The position numbers were made by a program, and so were the translations under genes. A stretch of 64,000 nucleotides of DNA, taken from the NCBI RefSeq assembly GCF_015223065.1, contig NZ_JADFBY010000005.1, forward strand, positions 225,538-289,537. The letters are read 5' to 3'. Below, in pieces: positions 54,829 to 63,893 of the stretch; within the stretch, counting starts at the first letter, position 1; every line of letters begins with the position of its first letter. Source of the stretch: Mucilaginibacter sp. JRF (GTDB taxonomy: Bacteria > Bacteroidota > Bacteroidia > Sphingobacteriales > Sphingobacteriaceae). The notes under the pieces are model-generated. The model did not search any database, had not been told where the DNA came from, and saw nothing but the letters and a program-made list of their open reading frames with translations.

Positions 54829-57117
54829 ATGAAAAAACGATTTACCATCTTGCTGATGCTGGCCACTTTCGGTGCATTCGCGCAAAAAAAAGATGCTTCA
54901 TTGGTGCAGTACGTTAAGCCTATTATAGGCACAGCGCGTATGGGGCACACTTATCCGGGTGCTACGGTGCCTTTTGGTATGGTTCAGCTAAGTCCCGAAA
55001 CAGATACCTTAAGCTACGAACTTAACGGAAAATACAATCCGGATGTATATAAATACTGCGCAGGATACCAGTACGAAGATAAAACCATAGTAGGCTTTAG
55101 CCATACTCACTTTAGTGGTACCGGCCACTCCGATCTGGGCGATTTCCTGATCATGCCTACTGTTGGTCAGCTAAAATTAAACCCGGGTACTGCCGATAAA
55201 CCGGGTAGCGGTTACCGTTCGGCTTTCTCGCATCAAAACGAAACATCTGAGGCTAACTACTACAAAGTTAAGCTGGATGCCAGCAACATTACTGCCGAAA
55301 TGACTACTAGCACACGTGTTGGTTTCCATCAATATACCTTCCCCAAGTCTGATCAATCGCACATCATTCTCGATTTGATGGCGGGCATATACAACTACCC
55401 TGATAAACAGGTGTGGACGTATATTAAAGTAATTAACGATAGCCTGATAGTAGGCTATCGCCAAACCAATGGCTGGGCGCGTACCCGCACGCTGTACTTT
55501 GCTATGGCCTTTTCAAAACCATTTAAGCAGCACGGCTTTAAAAAGTACGATGCACGCCAGGTGTACGGCGGTTTCTGGGGTAAATTCAATCAAACTAAAA
55601 ACTTCCCTGAGATAGCCGGCAAACAAATTCGCGCTTATTTTGACTTTGATACCCAGGAGGGCGAAAAGGTTAAGATCAAGTTCGCGCTATCACCGGTTAG
55701 TATGGATGGCGCCCTCAACAACATGAAGGCCGAAGTACCGGGCTGGGATTTTGATAAGGTTAAAAAAGATGGCCAAAAACAATGGGAGGATGAATTGCAC
55801 CGCATTACCATTGAGGGCGACCTGACCACCAAACAAAACTTCTACACCTCGATGTACCACACCATGATAAACCCGACCATTTATATGGACGCGGATGGCC
55901 AGTATAAAGGTTTGGATCAAAACGTGCATAAGGCTGAGGGCTTTACAAACTATACTACCTTCTCGCTGTGGGATACTTACCGCGCGCTGCACCCGTTGTT
56001 CAACATCATCCACCCGGAGCGTAATGCCGACATGGTAAAATCAATGCTGGCGCACTTTGACCAAAGTCCGGAGCACATGCTGCCGGTATGGTCAAACTCG
56101 GCAAACGAGAACTGGTGTATGAGTGGCTACCACTCCGTATCGGTAATTGCCGACGCGGTTGTAAAAGGTAATGCCCCGTTTGATGCTAACAAGGCGCTGG
56201 ATGCTTGTGTGGCTACCGCCCGCAAACGCGATTATGAAGGTATTGGCGAATATATTGACCGTGGATATATCCCTAACGAGCGTTCGGGCATATCGGTATC
56301 ATCAACCGTTGAGTATGCTTATGATGATTGGGCTATAGCGCAAATGGCTAAAAAGTTAGGCAGGAATGATATTTATGAGGAATTCATCAAACGTTCGCAA
56401 AACTACAAGAACGTGTATGATGCCAGCATAGGCTTTATGCGCCCTAAAAATATAGATGGTACTTTCCGAAAAGAGTTTGATCCGCTGAGCACGCATAATG
56501 CGGGCTTTATTGAGGGTAACTCATGGAACTATAGCCTATTCGCTCCGCAAGATCCGGAAGGGTTGATAAAATTATTAGGTGGCGAAACCCGCTTTGTGCG
56601 TTACCTCGACTCGTTATTTACCATGCACCTGCCTGATAAATACTTTGCCGAAACCGAGGATATTACCCGCGACGGCATTATCGGTAACTATGTACATGGC
56701 AACGAGCCATCGCACCACGTGGCTTACCTGTACAACTGGACAAGCAAACCATGGAAAACACAGGAACGTGTGCGTATGATATTGCCACTGATGTACAAAC
56801 CAACACATGATGGTTTAGGTGGAAATGATGATACCGGCCAAATGAGCGCATGGTATATTTTTACTACATTAGGCTTTTATCCGGTTGCGCCGGGTAGCGA
56901 TCAGTATGCTATTGGCAGCCCTGCTGTGAATGGTGCCGAAGTACAGGTTGGCAAAGGCAAAACATTTAAGATAACGGTGAAAAACCAGGGTCCTAAAAAT
57001 GTTTATGTGCAAAAGATAGAACTTAACGGCAAGCCTTACAACAGCCTGTCGCTCTCAAATGCCGACATCATGAATGGTGGTAACATCACCTTTTACATGA
57101 GCAGCAAGCATAAATAA
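54829..57117 (+). CDS. GH92 alpha-mannosidase
   Basis: 762 residues. Signal peptide (RFTILLMLATFGAFAQ). GH92 features: VKPIIGTARMGHTYPGATVPFGMVQLSP, FSHTHFSGTGHSDLGD, TYRALHPLFNIIHPE, EGNSWNYSLFAPQD and GNDDTGQMSAWYIF, with catalytic carboxylates expected in the last two areas. GH92 enzymes are calcium-dependent exo-alpha-mannosidases. It is likely periplasmic or surface-bound and cuts mannose from glycans. No SusCD pair is adjacent, so it may be a lone enzyme. Confidence 0.93.
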   Translation: MKKRFTILLMLATFGAFAQKKDASLVQYVKPIIGTARMGHTYPGATVPFGMVQLSPETDTLSYELNGKYNPDVYKYCAGYQYEDKTIVGFSHTHFSGTGHSDLGDFLIMPTVGQLKLNPGTADKPGSGYRSAFSHQNETSEANYYKVKLDASNITAEMTTSTRVGFHQYTFPKSDQSHIILDLMAGIYNYPDKQVWTYIKVINDSLIVGYRQTNGWARTRTLYFAMAFSKPFKQHGFKKYDARQVYGGFWGKFNQTKNFPEIAGKQIRAYFDFDTQEGEKVKIKFALSPVSMDGALNNMKAEVPGWDFDKVKKDGQKQWEDELHRITIEGDLTTKQNFYTSMYHTMINPTIYMDADGQYKGLDQNVHKAEGFTNYTTFSLWDTYRALHPLFNIIHPERNADMVKSMLAHFDQSPEHMLPVWSNSANENWCMSGYHSVSVIADAVVKGNAPFDANKALDACVATARKRDYEGIGEYIDRGYIPNERSGISVSSTVEYAYDDWAIAQMAKKLGRNDIYEEFIKRSQNYKNVYDASIGFMRPKNIDGTFRKEFDPLSTHNAGFIEGNSWNYSLFAPQDPEGLIKLLGGETRFVRYLDSLFTMHLPDKYFAETEDITRDGIIGNYVHGNEPSHHVAYLYNWTSKPWKTQERVRMILPLMYKPTHDGLGGNDDTGQMSAWYIFTTLGFYPVAPGSDQYAIGSPAVNGAEVQVGKGKTFKITVKNQGPKNVYVQKIELNGKPYNSLSLSNADIMNGGNITFYMSSKHK

Positions 57118-57197
57118 GCTAACATAACGCGGAGGTTTGTGATTTATCCCTCCGTATGGTTATAATGGTTTGAACAGCATTGTTTTGTTAGGATGAA

Positions 57198-57767
57198 TTA
57201 TCCGGCAAGGCAATGCTGTTCTGCTTTTGTCATCAGGTTAAGTCTGTTTTTTAATATGGTACGGGCACGGTGCAAGGTAGTGCGCGACAGCAGCTCGCTT
57301 ACGCCCAGGGTGTTGCTTATCTCCTGGTGCGAGTAGCCCTCAATAGCATACATATTAAACACCGAGCGGTAGTTGGCCGGTAGCTGCTGTATCATGTTCA
57401 TCAGTTCGGCGGTTTCAAGGCGGTTGCTGTTGTAGCTGCTGCCGGTTTTGTAGGCATCGGCATTAGCGAAATCATCAACCAATACCATAGGCTTTAGCTT
57501 ACGATAACGCGATATAGCGGCATGCACCATAATGCGGCGAATCCATCCCTCCAGGCTGCCCTCGCCTCTAAAGTTGTGCATGTTTTTAAATAGCTTGATA
57601 AAGCCTTCCTGTAAAATATCCTGGGCTTCATCCTTATCACGGGCATAGCGCATACATACGGCAAGCATTTTTGGGGCAATCAGTTTATATAGTAATTCCT
57701 GCTCACGACGGTTGTTGTTAAGGCATCCGTTCCATATTTGGTTTAAGCGATTATCGATGGTTTTCAT
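57198..57767 (-). CDS. ECF-type sigma factor
   Basis: 189 residues. Region 2: RDKDEAQDILQEGFIKLFKN and GWIRRIMVHAAISRYRK; region 4: LPANYRSVFNMYAIEGYSHQEISNTLGVSE then TTLHRARTILK. The last helix-turn-helix is complete. No anti-sigma gene is adjacent. Divergent from the FAD-oxidoreductase gene, with regulatory repeats in the shared gap. Confidence 0.9.
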   Translation of the reverse strand: MKTIDNRLNQIWNGCLNNNRREQELLYKLIAPKMLAVCMRYARDKDEAQDILQEGFIKLFKNMHNFRGEGSLEGWIRRIMVHAAISRYRKLKPMVLVDDFANADAYKTGSSYNSNRLETAELMNMIQQLPANYRSVFNMYAIEGYSHQEISNTLGVSELLSRTTLHRARTILKNRLNLMTKAEQHCLAG

Positions 57768-57855
57768 TGTGATCTATGTTTGATGCCACTATGCCAAATT
57801 GAATGCCTTTGTTTTAATGTATTGATAATCAGATAAATGTGTTTAAATGGTACCT

Positions 57856-57948
57856 GTTCACTGTACGATAACGAACGTTCATTGTACCCCAGCGGACGAT
57901 TTTTGATGCCGAATAATTAACTTTGCACCATCCGGGATAAAAACCCGG
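57856..57948. promoter_or_regulatory. Divergent regulatory region with direct repeats
   Basis: GTTCACTGTAC at 57856-57866 and GTTCATTGTAC at 57877-57887 form an 11-base direct repeat with a 21-base period (two helical turns) and one mismatch; GAACGTTC is palindromic within it. TAACTTTG at 57918-57925 matches the -7 box for the FAD gene. CCGGG/CCCGG forms a leader hairpin at 57932-57948, eight bases before the ATG. Confidence 0.45.
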
Positions 57949-57955
57949 CAGCATC

Positions 57956-59503
57956 ATGATAAAAGAAACTGAAATTGTATGCCCTCCCGGGCAGCATGAG
58001 GACGAAGCCGTTATAAAGGAGCTGACATCAGCAGCTCTGAAAATTCCTGTTAAACGTGTTAGTGGAGTAAAGATCATCAAGCGCTCAATTGACGCGCGCG
58101 GTCGCCGTGTGGTTTACCGCATGCAGGTACAGGTGTTTATTGATGAAGCGTACAAAGCCGATCATTATACTATAAACTACCCTAACGTAAGTGCAGCAAA
58201 GCCTGTAATTATTGTAGGGGCGGGCCCGGCGGGATTATTCGCCGCACTGCAATGTATCGAGTCGGGCTTAAAGCCGATCATCATTGAGCGGGGTAAGGAT
58301 GTAAAGCAACGCCGCCGCGATCTGGCCAATATAAACAAGCAAGGTTTGGTAAATACCGAATCGAACTATTGCTTTGGCGAGGGCGGGGCAGGCACTTACT
58401 CAGATGGTAAGTTATATACCCGCAGTACCAAACGTGGTAATGTTAACCAGGTGCTCAAGGTATTTGTTGCACACGGTGCCGAAGAAGATATTTTGGTAGA
58501 TGCTCGTCCGCACATTGGTACCAACAAATTGCCCCAAATTATAACTGCCATGCGCGAAACTGTTTTGAACGCGGGGGGCGAGGTGCATTTCAATAAAAAG
58601 GTAACATCGCTGCTGGTATCATTCGATAAAATTAAGGGTGTTGAGCTGGAAAGCGGGGAGAAGATAGAAGCCGCAGCCGTGATATTAGCCACAGGCCACT
58701 CGGCACGTGATGTTTTTGAGATGCTGCATCGTCAAAACATATTAATAGAAGCCAAGCCATTCGCGCTGGGTGTACGCATTGAGCATCCGCAGGAAATTAT
58801 TGACCGGGCGCAATACCATTGCGATGTGCGCGGGCCATACCTGCCGCCATCATACTATAGTTTGGTTGAGCAGGTGGATAGCCGTGGCGTATTCTCATTC
58901 TGTATGTGTCCGGGTGGAATCATAGCCCCATGTTCAACCGATGTGGATGAGATAGTGGTTAACGGCTGGAGCCCCTCGAAACGTAATAACCCTTACGCCA
59001 ACTCGGGCACGGTAGTACAAATAAACCTGGAAGATGTGCCGGGCAGCGATGCCGATCCATTCAAGATGCTGCGTTTTCAGCAACAGGTGGAGCAGGCCGC
59101 ATTTAAGGCGGGCGGTGGTAAACTGGTAGCCCCGGCACAACGTATGGTCGATTTTTTTGAGGGACGGCTATCAACTGATCTGCCTGATAATTCTTACCTG
59201 CCCGGCACCAAAAGTGTGCAGCTAAAAGAGGTATTACCCGGCTGGATAAGCGAGCGCTTGCGCAAGGCTATGCCCGTATTCGGTAAAAAAATGAAAGGCT
59301 ATTATACCAACGAGGCCATACTGGTAGGTGTCGAATCGCGCACTTCATCGCCGGTGAAGATACCACGCGACAGGGATACCTTTCAGCACCCGCAAATTGC
59401 AGGCTTATACCCATGCGGCGAGGGCGCGGGTTATGCCGGCGGTATTATTTCGGCAGCTATTGATGGTATAAACTGCGCGTTGGCGGCAGCAAAAACATTA
59501 TAA
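57956..59503 (+). CDS. FAD-dependent oxidoreductase (COG2509 type)
   Basis: 515 residues. An N-terminal ~80-residue alpha/beta domain precedes the FAD-binding GxGxxG in VIIVGAGPAGLFAALQ near 89-104. The middle has ESNYCFGEGGAGTYSDGKLYTR and VILATGHSARDVFEML; the end has YPCGEGAGYAGGIISAAIDG. These fit the large uncharacterised family of FAD-dependent dehydrogenases. Cytoplasmic. Substrate is unknown. A hairpin lies directly before its ATG. Confidence 0.85.
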   Translation: MIKETEIVCPPGQHEDEAVIKELTSAALKIPVKRVSGVKIIKRSIDARGRRVVYRMQVQVFIDEAYKADHYTINYPNVSAAKPVIIVGAGPAGLFAALQCIESGLKPIIIERGKDVKQRRRDLANINKQGLVNTESNYCFGEGGAGTYSDGKLYTRSTKRGNVNQVLKVFVAHGAEEDILVDARPHIGTNKLPQIITAMRETVLNAGGEVHFNKKVTSLLVSFDKIKGVELESGEKIEAAAVILATGHSARDVFEMLHRQNILIEAKPFALGVRIEHPQEIIDRAQYHCDVRGPYLPPSYYSLVEQVDSRGVFSFCMCPGGIIAPCSTDVDEIVVNGWSPSKRNNPYANSGTVVQINLEDVPGSDADPFKMLRFQQQVEQAAFKAGGGKLVAPAQRMVDFFEGRLSTDLPDNSYLPGTKSVQLKEVLPGWISERLRKAMPVFGKKMKGYYTNEAILVGVESRTSSPVKIPRDRDTFQHPQIAGLYPCGEGAGYAGGIISAAIDGINCALAAAKTL

Positions 59504-59535
59504 TATTATCAACCTATTTGTGGCTCGGCGGTTAA

Positions 59536-60033
59536 ATGATTATGACCATAGCCGAAAAACTATCGAACGAACTGGAAAAGATATTATCGGGCGATGCCTG
59601 GTATGGCCCGCCGGTTTTTGAAACTATTGATAAGATAAGTTTTGAAATTACCTATGAGCATCCGGAGAACGGAGCGCACAGCATTGCCGAAATTGTGATA
59701 CACATGCTCGGCTGGACGATAGAGGTTACCGACCGTATGAGAAGCAGCAAAGCGGGTTACCCCGCCGCTGGCGACTGGCCCGATCCCGGCGCGCCCGATG
59801 AGGAAAAATGGAAAACCATGATCAGCGACCTGAAACTGGCCAACGTGAACCTGATCGGCATCATCCAAAAATTTCCGAACCAAAAATGGGAAGAACTAAC
59901 CAATGACGACCGTAACCAACCCGGCCTTGGCGCTGGCGTAAATTACGAGCAATTAATAAACGGACTGATACAACATCATGTATACCATGCTGGGCAAATA
60001 GGTATTTTGAACAGGATATTGGGTGGTGTTTAA
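59536..60033 (+). CDS. DinB-family protein
   Basis: 165 residues. Four-helix DinB fold with its metal-binding histidines: HSIAEIVIHMLGW as helix 2, and HHVYHAGQIGILNR with two His in the last helix. These coordinate a metal ion. DinB proteins of this type are thiol-dependent transferases or damage-induced proteins. Starts 32 bases after the FAD gene, so possibly co-transcribed. Overlaps the 3' end of the convergent LprI-like gene by four bases. Confidence 0.85.
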   Translation: MIMTIAEKLSNELEKILSGDAWYGPPVFETIDKISFEITYEHPENGAHSIAEIVIHMLGWTIEVTDRMRSSKAGYPAAGDWPDPGAPDEEKWKTMISDLKLANVNLIGIIQKFPNQKWEELTNDDRNQPGLGAGVNYEQLINGLIQHHVYHAGQIGILNRILGGV

Positions 60034-60437
60034 AAAGCGCCGGTAGTGCCGTTACAAACATCGCCTTCGGGAGCTTTAGTTAGCCATGCTCTAAGTGATT
60101 TTGTTCTGTCGCGGGTAAGCTTTTCAAGATACGAGGATTTGCACATAGGGCCAACGCTGCCAAAATCCTCACCATCCGGATATTTAACAGCCAGTTCGGC
60201 ATCGCGCAGCTGTATCCATAAACGTTGCGCTTTTTTAAGGTTATTTAAAAACGTGGTTTGGCCGGTGTACTTTTTCAGTATTTGCTTATAAACTACGTTT
60301 AATTCTTTGTCGGCTTTTTTCCAGGTAGAATAGGCATCGGCATTCATATTGGCCTGGGTTTGGCCATATGAGTTAAAGTTTATAGCGAAAAGCATTACTG
60401 CAAATGCCAGCAGAATTTTTGTTTGTATAGGTTTCAT
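60030..60437 (-). CDS. LprI/DUF1311-family secreted protein
   Basis: 135 residues. Signal peptide (ILLAFAVMLFAINFNSYG), then the DUF1311 pattern: ADKELNVVYKQILKKY, FLNNLKKAQRLWIQLRDAELAVKYP and SYLEKLTRDRTKSLRAWL. The family includes lysozyme-inhibitor LprI. Two cysteines (GPMCKSS and DVCNGT) probably form a disulfide. A palindrome covers its start codon. Confidence 0.82.
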   Translation of the reverse strand: MKPIQTKILLAFAVMLFAINFNSYGQTQANMNADAYSTWKKADKELNVVYKQILKKYTGQTTFLNNLKKAQRLWIQLRDAELAVKYPDGEDFGSVGPMCKSSYLEKLTRDRTKSLRAWLTKAPEGDVCNGTTGAF

Positions 60438-60455
60438 AACCTAAATATAGGTTAT
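60436..60455. promoter_or_regulatory. Perfect palindrome over the LprI-like start
   Basis: ATAACCTA-AATA-TAGGTTAT, eight-base perfect arms. The left arm includes two bases of the ATG. On the minus strand TATATTTA lies at its centre. It could be an operator or a translational hairpin. Confidence 0.4.
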
Positions 60456-60472
60456 TATGCACTAATCGGAAT

Positions 60473-60691
60473 TTAAAACTCGCCCAACTCGCGGCAATTT
60501 ACCCCTGCCGAGTGCAACAGGTTTTCAATATAACGCGGCGAAATATCTGATGATACTACACGTAATATATTATCGCAATCGTCGAGGTCAAAGTTCCACT
60601 CGGCAATAGTTGGCAAATTGGTAAGCAGGGTTTGTACCCTGCTTACCTGCCCTTCGCTGGTAACGTTAGTTGCAAATACAAGCACTTCCAT
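60473..60691 (-). CDS. Small HMA-like ferredoxin-fold protein
   Basis: 72 residues, beta-alpha-beta pattern: EVLVFATNVTSE, VQTLLTNLPTIAEWNFDL and NILRVVSSDISPRYIENLLHSAG. It resembles heavy-metal-associated domains in size and fold pattern, but the usual CxxC metal site is absent. It follows the membrane-protein gene by 19 bases and is the last gene of the sigma-factor operon. Confidence 0.6.
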   Translation of the reverse strand: MEVLVFATNVTSEGQVSRVQTLLTNLPTIAEWNFDLDDCDNILRVVSSDISPRYIENLLHSAGVNCRELGEF

Positions 60692-60710
60692 AAAATTATC
60701 GGTTTAAATT

Positions 60711-61124
60711 TTAAACTGTAGGTGCGTCACCCTGTTGCGAAGTTTTTTCTGTGTTGGTATTAAAGCGGTCGTCAAACCTGCCCTCGCGCCTGCCAAACGG
60801 GCGCTTGCCCCAGCCGCACATGCGGTTCTCCAGTTCGGTGCGGAACTTTTCGCGTTCCTCGGGACTCATGTTTTTACAGCGCTCCATCATGCGGCGGCGA
60901 GCCCATGGAGCATTGCCGGGGCCACCCTTACCGCCAAAGCCAAACAATATCTTGCATAAAATAAATATGCCCATAGCCTGCCAAAATGTAATAGTGGCAA
61001 CGTGTAATACATCGGGTAGTATATGGTTCCATAGCTGCATCACCACAAAGCTTAAAGCTGATATGCAGGCGGCAAAAGCAAGAGGGAAAAATATAAACCT
61101 GCCTTTATAAAAAAACTGTTTCAT
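60711..61124 (-). CDS. Small membrane protein with Spy-like tail
   Basis: 137 residues. Two transmembrane helices (near 10-30 and 42-62: FFPLAFAACISALSFVVM and ATITFWQAMGIFILCKILFGF) are followed by a charged tail. The tail pattern MSPEEREKFRTELENRM resembles Spy/CpxP-type helices, though it is short. Starts 13 bases after the sigma gene, so it may be its membrane partner. Confidence 0.6.
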   Translation of the reverse strand: MKQFFYKGRFIFFPLAFAACISALSFVVMQLWNHILPDVLHVATITFWQAMGIFILCKILFGFGGKGGPGNAPWARRRMMERCKNMSPEEREKFRTELENRMCGWGKRPFGRREGRFDDRFNTNTEKTSQQGDAPTV

Positions 61125-61137
61125 TGTTGTATGTCTT

Positions 61138-61722
61138 TTAATATTCTGTTATCTCTTTATATAATTGGTACAGGCGTTTGCGCAGGTGCAGCACAGCATA
61201 CCGCTTGCGCGATACCAGGGTTTGCTCCTTCTCGCCCGTCATCTCGGCTATTTGCGAAAAAGGTATAGCGTCCAGCTCGTGCCAGGTAAATACCTGCCGC
61301 TGTTCTTCGGGCAGCTCATTAAGCGCTATAAAAAGCTCATCCCAAAAAAGGCCGCGTATGTATTCGCTCTCGGGCGTTCGGCTTTCGGTCAGTAAAAAAT
61401 CCTTAAAGTAGCCAATGTCATCGGCATCATCATCGCCCTCGGGTGCAAGGTCATCAAGCAGGCTTTCTGATTTTTTTTTATGCTTGTCGATTATCTTGTT
61501 ACGGGCAACCTTAAACAGCCATGCGCCGGTTTGCTCAATAGGCTCGGCATTAACCACTGAGCTTAGCTGGTACCAAACATCCTGCAGTATGTCTTCAGCA
61601 TCGGCCTCGCTCTTAACCCGCTTGCGGATAAAGCCAAACAGCTTGCTGCCATACGACGCCATAGTTTGTATGATGCTGTTCTGTTTCTCGTGGGGCATTA
61701 TGCTTGTAGCCAGTGTATCCAT
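61138..61722 (-). CDS. RNA polymerase sigma-70 family factor
   Basis: 194 residues. Region 2: FGFIRKRVKSEADAEDILQDVWYQLSSV and WLFKVARNKIIDKHKKK; region 4: LPEEQRQVFTWHELDAIPFSQIAEMTGEKEQTLVSRKRYAVLHLRKRL. An ECF-like factor with an acidic insert between the two regions. Heads a three-gene operon with a membrane protein and a ferredoxin-fold protein, probably its regulators. Confidence 0.9.
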   Translation of the reverse strand: MDTLATSIMPHEKQNSIIQTMASYGSKLFGFIRKRVKSEADAEDILQDVWYQLSSVVNAEPIEQTGAWLFKVARNKIIDKHKKKSESLLDDLAPEGDDDADDIGYFKDFLLTESRTPESEYIRGLFWDELFIALNELPEEQRQVFTWHELDAIPFSQIAEMTGEKEQTLVSRKRYAVLHLRKRLYQLYKEITEY

Positions 61723-61859
61723 TATATAATGTTGAAGACGAGCGCGCCCTCAAAACATTTTAAACTTTTTTAATTTTTTATTTAGATGCAAAGCACCGGC
61801 TATTGTAACATTGCATTAAACAGAAACAATATAGCCACAAAGGCGGTTATTTTTATGTT

Positions 61860-62225
61860 ATGGCTGATAAGAAAACATTGATTTTAGGTGCCACGCCCGA
61901 TACGGGCCGCTATGCTTACCTTGCCGCCAACAGGCTGGTTAGCCACGGGCACAGCATAGTAAATGTGGGGTTGAAGCAGGGAGAGGTAGCCGGTGTTGCC
62001 ATTGAAAAGCCCGAACAAATACACCACGATATTGATACCATTACCTTGTATGTAGGTACTAATAACCTGCCGCCGTTGTATAACTATATATTAGAAACCC
62101 ATCCGCAGCGCATCATCTTCAACCCCGGTACCGAAAACGGCGAACTACGCCGCAAAGCCGAAGCACAGGGTATTGAAACTATTTACGCCTGCACGCTGGT
62201 CATGTTATCAACTGGGCAATATTAG
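61860..62225 (+). CDS. CoA-binding domain protein (YccU-like)
   Basis: 121 residues. Rossmann-like CoA-binding domain: KKTLILGATPDTGRYAYLAANRL, VNVGLKQGEV, DTITLYVGTNN and RIIFNPGTENGELRRKAEAQGIETIYACTLVML. It is the stand-alone form; the family is thought to bind CoA or acyl-CoA. The gene is alone and ends beside a repeat array. Confidence 0.85.
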   Translation: MADKKTLILGATPDTGRYAYLAANRLVSHGHSIVNVGLKQGEVAGVAIEKPEQIHHDIDTITLYVGTNNLPPLYNYILETHPQRIIFNPGTENGELRRKAEAQGIETIYACTLVMLSTGQY

Positions 62226-62238
62226 GAGCCCCTTCCGT

Positions 62239-62368
62239 CCCCTAAAGGGGAAACTCTTGGTATGTTTAGCAAACAACATATTTTAATATAATATATCTAC
62301 CCATCCTACTCCCCTTTAGGGGAGCGGGGCAATTGAGGGCTATGGGAACAAACTCCCCCTTTAGGGGG
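62239..62368. repeat. Three related palindromes
   Basis: CCCCTAAAGGGG at 62239-62250, CCCCTTTAGGGG at 62311-62322 and CCCCCTTTAGGGGG at 62355-62368, near-identical palindromes within 130 bases. The third overlaps the stop of the methyltransferase gene. They may form hairpins that end or protect the convergent transcripts, or belong to a dispersed family. Confidence 0.65.
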
Positions 62369-63737
62369 TTGGGGGGCTGGTTGTTAGTATCCTTAACTCT
62401 TTCGGATAATAATTATTAACCCTATTAGGCAATAATTTAGCCCATCCTAAAGCTAATCCCTCATAGCCCATCAGGCTCCAGCCTTTATCGTGCGTATCTA
62501 AAACTAAATTATCCTTACGTAAGTAAGCAATAGCCTCATCATAACTAAGCTCAGTTTGCAGTACGGCATCCTTATTAACAATAGTGCTGAGGGCAAGTTC
62601 ATGGTCGGGCACCAGGTCACGCCCCGCTATCTTGCCTATCCTTACCCCCGATTTTTTGATGTACAGGTTTTTGTGCAATATGTTCAGGCTTTCGTGGTGA
62701 TGCCTGTCAATCGCCAGCCAATCATCGGTTACCTTAAAATAATAATAGTTGTCGCTATTATTAATATACCGCTTTATAAGTTCAAGCTCACCGGCCGGCA
62801 GTTTTTGCTGCGCATTGTTTTTGTATGATGATAACTGCCCGCTGTCGGCCGTTTTTTTAAGGCATGCGGCAAACAAACCCTCGCCCAATACCTTACCCGG
62901 ATAAAAGCGGTAACCATAAGCCCCGTGTTGTGGCGATTGGCTAACGGTGATATTCCAGTCACTATTAACAGGTATATTAATGCTTTCCATCTCAAACTCG
63001 GCGCACAGCCAATCCAGCACATCCTCGTTTTCCTGGTGCGAGTACGAGCAGGTAGAATATATAAGGTAGCCGTCCTCCTTTAATGCCGGGTATACATCGG
63101 CCAGTATACGCTGCTGCCGCTGATGGCAAAGCTCAACGTTTGCTTCGCTCCATTCGCCCATCGCGGCATTATCCTTACGAAACATGCCCGACCCTGAACA
63201 TGGCGCGTCAACCAATATAATATCAAAAAAGCCTTTCAGGCGGCTAAAGTCGCGCGGATCATTATTGGTAGCAATGCTGTTTGCCGTACCCCAGCGGGTA
63301 AGATTGTCGGTTAATATAGGTACACGCGTTTTAATGATCTCATTGGCCACCAAAAGGTCGGTATTATTAAGGAGCGAATTAAGCAGCGTGCTTTTGCCAC
63401 CCGGCGCGGCACATAGGTCGAGCACTTTTACAGGCTCACCGTCGGGCTTTATATAATTAAATATATGGCCAATAAACATTGAAGATGCCTCCTGCACATA
63501 GTAAGCACCCGCGTGAAACAACGGATCGAAAGTGAACGACGGCCTTTTATCTAAATAAAAACCATCGCTGCACCAAGGCACTTGCGCGCCTTTTTTGATG
63601 TTTGATGGCTTAAACGGATTTGCCCTGATAGATATAGGCGCGTCATTTTGATGGGCGTTAACAAAACTTTGCTCATCAAAACCCGGCTCTGATATTAACG
63701 AATCCACAAAATTTGGCGGAAAAGCGACAGTGTTCAT
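62361..63737 (-). CDS. RNA (cytosine-5) methyltransferase, NOL1/NOP2/Sun family
   Basis: About 458 residues from the inner ATG (63737), which begins MNTVAFPPNFVDSL; an ATG nine codons upstream also opens the frame. SAM-binding VLDLCAAPGGKSTLL near 102-117. The catalytic region DAPCSGSGMFRKD near 178 and the TCSYSHQENED motif near 225 hold the two catalytic cysteines of RNA m5C enzymes. A C-terminal domain of about 150 residues, as in RsmF-type proteins, may bind RNA. Likely target is 16S rRNA or tRNA. Cytoplasmic. Confidence 0.88.
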   Translation of the reverse strand: MNTVAFPPNFVDSLISEPGFDEQSFVNAHQNDAPISIRANPFKPSNIKKGAQVPWCSDGFYLDKRPSFTFDPLFHAGAYYVQEASSMFIGHIFNYIKPDGEPVKVLDLCAAPGGKSTLLNSLLNNTDLLVANEIIKTRVPILTDNLTRWGTANSIATNNDPRDFSRLKGFFDIILVDAPCSGSGMFRKDNAAMGEWSEANVELCHQRQQRILADVYPALKEDGYLIYSTCSYSHQENEDVLDWLCAEFEMESINIPVNSDWNITVSQSPQHGAYGYRFYPGKVLGEGLFAACLKKTADSGQLSSYKNNAQQKLPAGELELIKRYINNSDNYYYFKVTDDWLAIDRHHHESLNILHKNLYIKKSGVRIGKIAGRDLVPDHELALSTIVNKDAVLQTELSYDEAIAYLRKDNLVLDTHDKGWSLMGYEGLALGWAKLLPNRVNNYYPKELRILTTSPPTP

Positions 63738-63861
63738 ATACAAACAAAGATACAAAACAATCATTTAACCCCTAAAAAGCTATGTTTTTGTGGCTGAGGA
63801 TTGTTTGTTTGGCCTTGTTATCAGTATGTTATGAAATTGTTTTAAAAATGTGAGAAATTGT

Positions 63862-63893
63862 TTGGTTGATAGTGGTATTTCTGCCTACATTTG
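63862..63893 (+). promoter_or_regulatory. Strong promoter at the right edge
   Basis: TTG at 63862-63864 and TACATTTG at 63886-63893 match the -33/-7 Bacteroidota pattern with 21 bases between. The rest of the window (63900-64000) is an A-rich untranslated leader with an inverted pair GTGACC/GGTCAC at 63893-63898 and 63937-63942. This arrangement is typical upstream of rRNA operons, but none is inside the window. Confidence 0.5.
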
